This document shows positions 21,042 through 22,752 of a stretch of 22,752 nucleotides of DNA, piece after piece. Made by a program: the position numbers and the translations under genes. Origin of the DNA: JBDRHL01 sp043816955 (GTDB lineage Bacteria; Planctomycetota; Phycisphaerae; Sedimentisphaerales; CAYZTY01). The stretch spans positions 1 through 22,752 of the forward strand of contig JBDRHL010000108.1 of assembly GCA_043816955.1 (NCBI GenBank). The letters run 5' to 3'. A model generated the notes under the pieces. It saw only the letters and a list, made by a program, of their open reading frames with translations, made no database searches and had not been told where the DNA came from. Numbering within the stretch: position 1 is the first letter of the stretch; each line of letters begins with the position of its first letter.

Positions 21042-22684
21042 CCATATCCAATTTGAACAGTTTGTTTAACGACTTGTGTGACGAGGTTTTGAGAAGCAGA
21101 TACCTGTTTAGAGATTCAAACGGCAATATCATCGAGACACCGGATCAGATGTATTGGCGAGTAGCAATATTTATTGCTGCCGTAGAAAAAAAGTATGACA
21201 TGTCTGATTCCGAAATCAATGCACTTGCCGAAAAATTTTATGAATTAATGGCAAGCGGGATATTTTTGCCAAATAGTACAACACTTATGAATGCCCAAAG
21301 AGAGAATGCTATGCTAAGCGCCTGCTTCGTAATCCCTGTCAACGATAGTATCGCTGATATCTTCGAAGCAGTTCGAGTTACGGCTCTTGTGCAGAAGGGA
21401 GGCGGTGGAACCGGCTTTACTTTCGACAGACTCAGAACTACAGGTGATATAGTAGCTTCAAGCGGCGGGACAACGTCAGGGCCGATCAGTTTCTGGAAGG
21501 TGATTGCCGAGACCACTACGGCTATTCAGCAGGGAGCCCACAGAAGGGGCGCGAATATGGCTATGATGAGCTTGGAACATCCAGATATCTTGAAGTTCAT
21601 CAATGCCAAACAGCAAAAAGATGCCTTCAATAATTTTAACATCTCCGTCAAAGTCACAAATAATTTCATGGAGGCTTTACGAAAAACTCCTGACAAAGTA
21701 CATGTTGTTACAAATCCCCGAAATAAAAAACGCTACGTCATTCCCAAAGATATCGTTGTTAGTTCATATACTATCCAAGACCTCAGAGAAGCCGGGGCAA
21801 ATGCTCATGACTGTTACACCATCAAAGACATATGGAAATTGATTGTCAATAATTCTCATGCAACCGGTGAACCGGGGGTATGCTTCATTGATCGCATAAA
21901 TCAAGACAACCCAACCCCTGCTCTTGGCCAGATAGATGCAACGAACCCTTGTGGAGAACAGCCTTTATTAGATTTTGAATCCTGTAATTTGGGCTCGATC
22001 AATGTCTCCCGGTTCGTTTTACCTGACGGCAGCGGTATGGATTGGGACAAGTTAGCCCAGGTAACAGGCCTTGCAGTCAGGTTCCTTGATAACGTCATTG
22101 ATGCAGCAACTTATTGGCCGGTTGACCAAATAAGAAAGATGACGCTTGGTAACCGTAAAATCGGCCTCGGTATCATGGGATTTGCTGATGCTCTTATCCT
22201 TCTCGGTATAAGATATGACAGTGACGAAGCTGTTGAATTTGCCAGGAAGTTAGGCAAATTCATCAATGAGCATGCCCATAATGCAAGCCATAAACTGGCA
22301 GAAGAGAAAGGCACATTTGCCAATTGGAAGTCAAGTGTGTGGGACGTCAGATACAATCGCCCAATGAGAAATGCTACCTGTACCACGATAGCACCTACTG
22401 GGAGTATAAGCATTATTGCAAAATGCTCAAGCGGTATAGAGCCAGTATTTAGTTTTGCGTACAAACGAAAAGCATTGGAAGGCAAAGAATTTATCCAAAT
22501 TCATCCCTTGCTTGAAAAAATTGGTAAAGAACAGGGCTGGATGAATGACAAATTGAAAATGCGATTGTTGGCAGGTGAAGACTTAAGACAGATTCCCGGT
22601 ATTCCACAAAAAGGGGGTATCTCCTTAGCTCCAGTTGGCTCTATATATTGTGCATTTCAGATTTTGGCTGTCGCTCATGTTTGA
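21038..22684 (+). CDS. nrdJ: Class II (adenosylcobalamin-dependent) ribonucleotide reductase, 3' end missing
   Basis: The 548-residue open frame is the N-terminal three quarters of NrdJ, which reduces ribonucleotides to deoxyribonucleotides. Visible residues: Cys96 in LSACFVIP and Cys316 in ESCNLGSIN (the redox pair), NPCGE at 303-307 (Cys305 as thiyl radical site, Glu307), and the phosphate loop APTGSIS (453-456). QKGGGGTGFTFDRLR and IGLGIMGFADALI are family hallmarks. After IPGIPQ (residue 524) family proteins continue with an F-VTA-x-DI-like strand and the SKTINLP barrel end. Here they are replaced by about 23 unrelated residues and a TGA, and the other two frames do not restore homology. 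It is therefore truncated, interrupted by an intron or insertion, or misassembled. GGAGG lies nine bases before the ATG, which overlaps the primase stop. Confidence 0.9.
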   Translation: MTISNLNSLFNDLCDEVLRSRYLFRDSNGNIIETPDQMYWRVAIFIAAVEKKYDMSDSEINALAEKFYELMASGIFLPNSTTLMNAQRENAMLSACFVIPVNDSIADIFEAVRVTALVQKGGGGTGFTFDRLRTTGDIVASSGGTTSGPISFWKVIAETTTAIQQGAHRRGANMAMMSLEHPDILKFINAKQQKDAFNNFNISVKVTNNFMEALRKTPDKVHVVTNPRNKKRYVIPKDIVVSSYTIQDLREAGANAHDCYTIKDIWKLIVNNSHATGEPGVCFIDRINQDNPTPALGQIDATNPCGEQPLLDFESCNLGSINVSRFVLPDGSGMDWDKLAQVTGLAVRFLDNVIDAATYWPVDQIRKMTLGNRKIGLGIMGFADALILLGIRYDSDEAVEFARKLGKFINEHAHNASHKLAEEKGTFANWKSSVWDVRYNRPMRNATCTTIAPTGSISIIAKCSSGIEPVFSFAYKRKALEGKEFIQIHPLLEKIGKEQGWMNDKLKMRLLAGEDLRQIPGIPQKGGISLAPVGSIYCAFQILAVAHV

Positions 22685-22752
22685 GAAGCCGTCCGTAAGT
22701 CATCGGCTCCACAGATACTGCCTGCTGTAAGTAGTCGATAAAAAAGCTTACC
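22609..22752. other. Non-homologous sequence replacing the nrdJ 3' end
   Basis: From about 22609, just after the codon for Gln524, no frame encodes NrdJ. The junction contains five A then five G (22608-22617). The stretch has short inverted repeats such as AGCCG/CGGCT (22687-22691 and 22704-22708) and no clear coding frame. It could be the start of a self-splicing intron or an insertion element; too little is present to tell. Confidence 0.4.

Noticed and set aside
22600..22684. Intein inserted in NrdJ
   Set aside because: The frame stops about 23 codons after homology ends, and no intein block A (Cys/Ser start with a following Gly-Asp/Thr pattern) is seen.
22595..22752. Simple +1 or -1 frameshift at the A5G5 run as the cause of the nrdJ stop
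   Set aside because: I read the other two frames: one stops within nine codons and the other gives a Ser/Leu/Cys-rich peptide without the expected F-VTA-x-DI or QAAFQ motifs, so a single indel does not restore NrdJ.
1..22752. CRISPR array, tRNA, rRNA, transposase, integrase or toxin genes
   Set aside because: No regularly spaced direct repeats, cloverleaf sequences, rRNA segments, or recognisable recombinase or toxin motifs were found on either strand by reading.

Overview
The window reads as chromosomal DNA, or a large integrated element, from an uncultivated bacterium. The pairing of an ECF sigma factor with a Ser/Thr kinase that carries an anti-sigma-type zinc finger, the WD40-like propeller, the zinc ribbons and a class II (B12-dependent) ribonucleotide reductase fit Planctomycetota or a neighbouring phylum. 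This is an inference from gene content: there is no rRNA gene or marker to settle it. Base composition is moderately AT-rich throughout and I see no sharp compositional break.

Layout. (1) 1-910: a minus-strand ArsR-type regulator with a perfect operator palindrome against its start codon, and overlapping its 3' end a 46-residue Cys/His-rich protein; then about 400 bases without a gene. (2) 911-1696: a small winged-helix protein and, convergent, a two-helix membrane protein with a zinc ribbon. (3) 2009-6313: a sigma70-type promoter, an ECF sigma factor, and a 1174-residue membrane-anchored Ser/Thr kinase (zinc finger, kinase, double zinc ribbon, about 100-residue helical repeats, four membrane helices), closed by a terminator. 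(4) 6443-19935: eleven closely packed plus-strand genes, probably one operon: a HerA/FtsK-like ATPase, two coiled-coil proteins, a beta-propeller protein, a protein ending in a helix-turn-helix-like domain, a helical/beta-sandwich protein, a Lon-type (S16) protease domain fused to a helical domain, two free-standing copies of that helical domain, a TraG/VirD4-like ATPase, and a fourth, divergent copy. (5) 20028-22684: an archaeo-eukaryotic-type primase (AEP) coupled by an ATGA overlap to the 5' part of a class II ribonucleotide reductase gene whose 3' end is replaced by unrelated sequence.

The most interesting part is region 4. Two large P-loop ATPases of the HerA/FtsK superfamily surround a Ser-Lys protease that has no AAA+ domain, and the same roughly 190-residue helical domain occurs four times (C-terminus of the protease, 15695-16276, 16287-16865, 19333-19935). 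I know of no described system with this set. The sigma factor/kinase pair next door could be its signalling front end, and the primase plus nucleotide reductase suggest DNA synthesis as a partner activity. Function (defence, DNA translocation, element maintenance) cannot be decided from sequence: no nuclease, toxin, integrase or relaxase is visible in the window.
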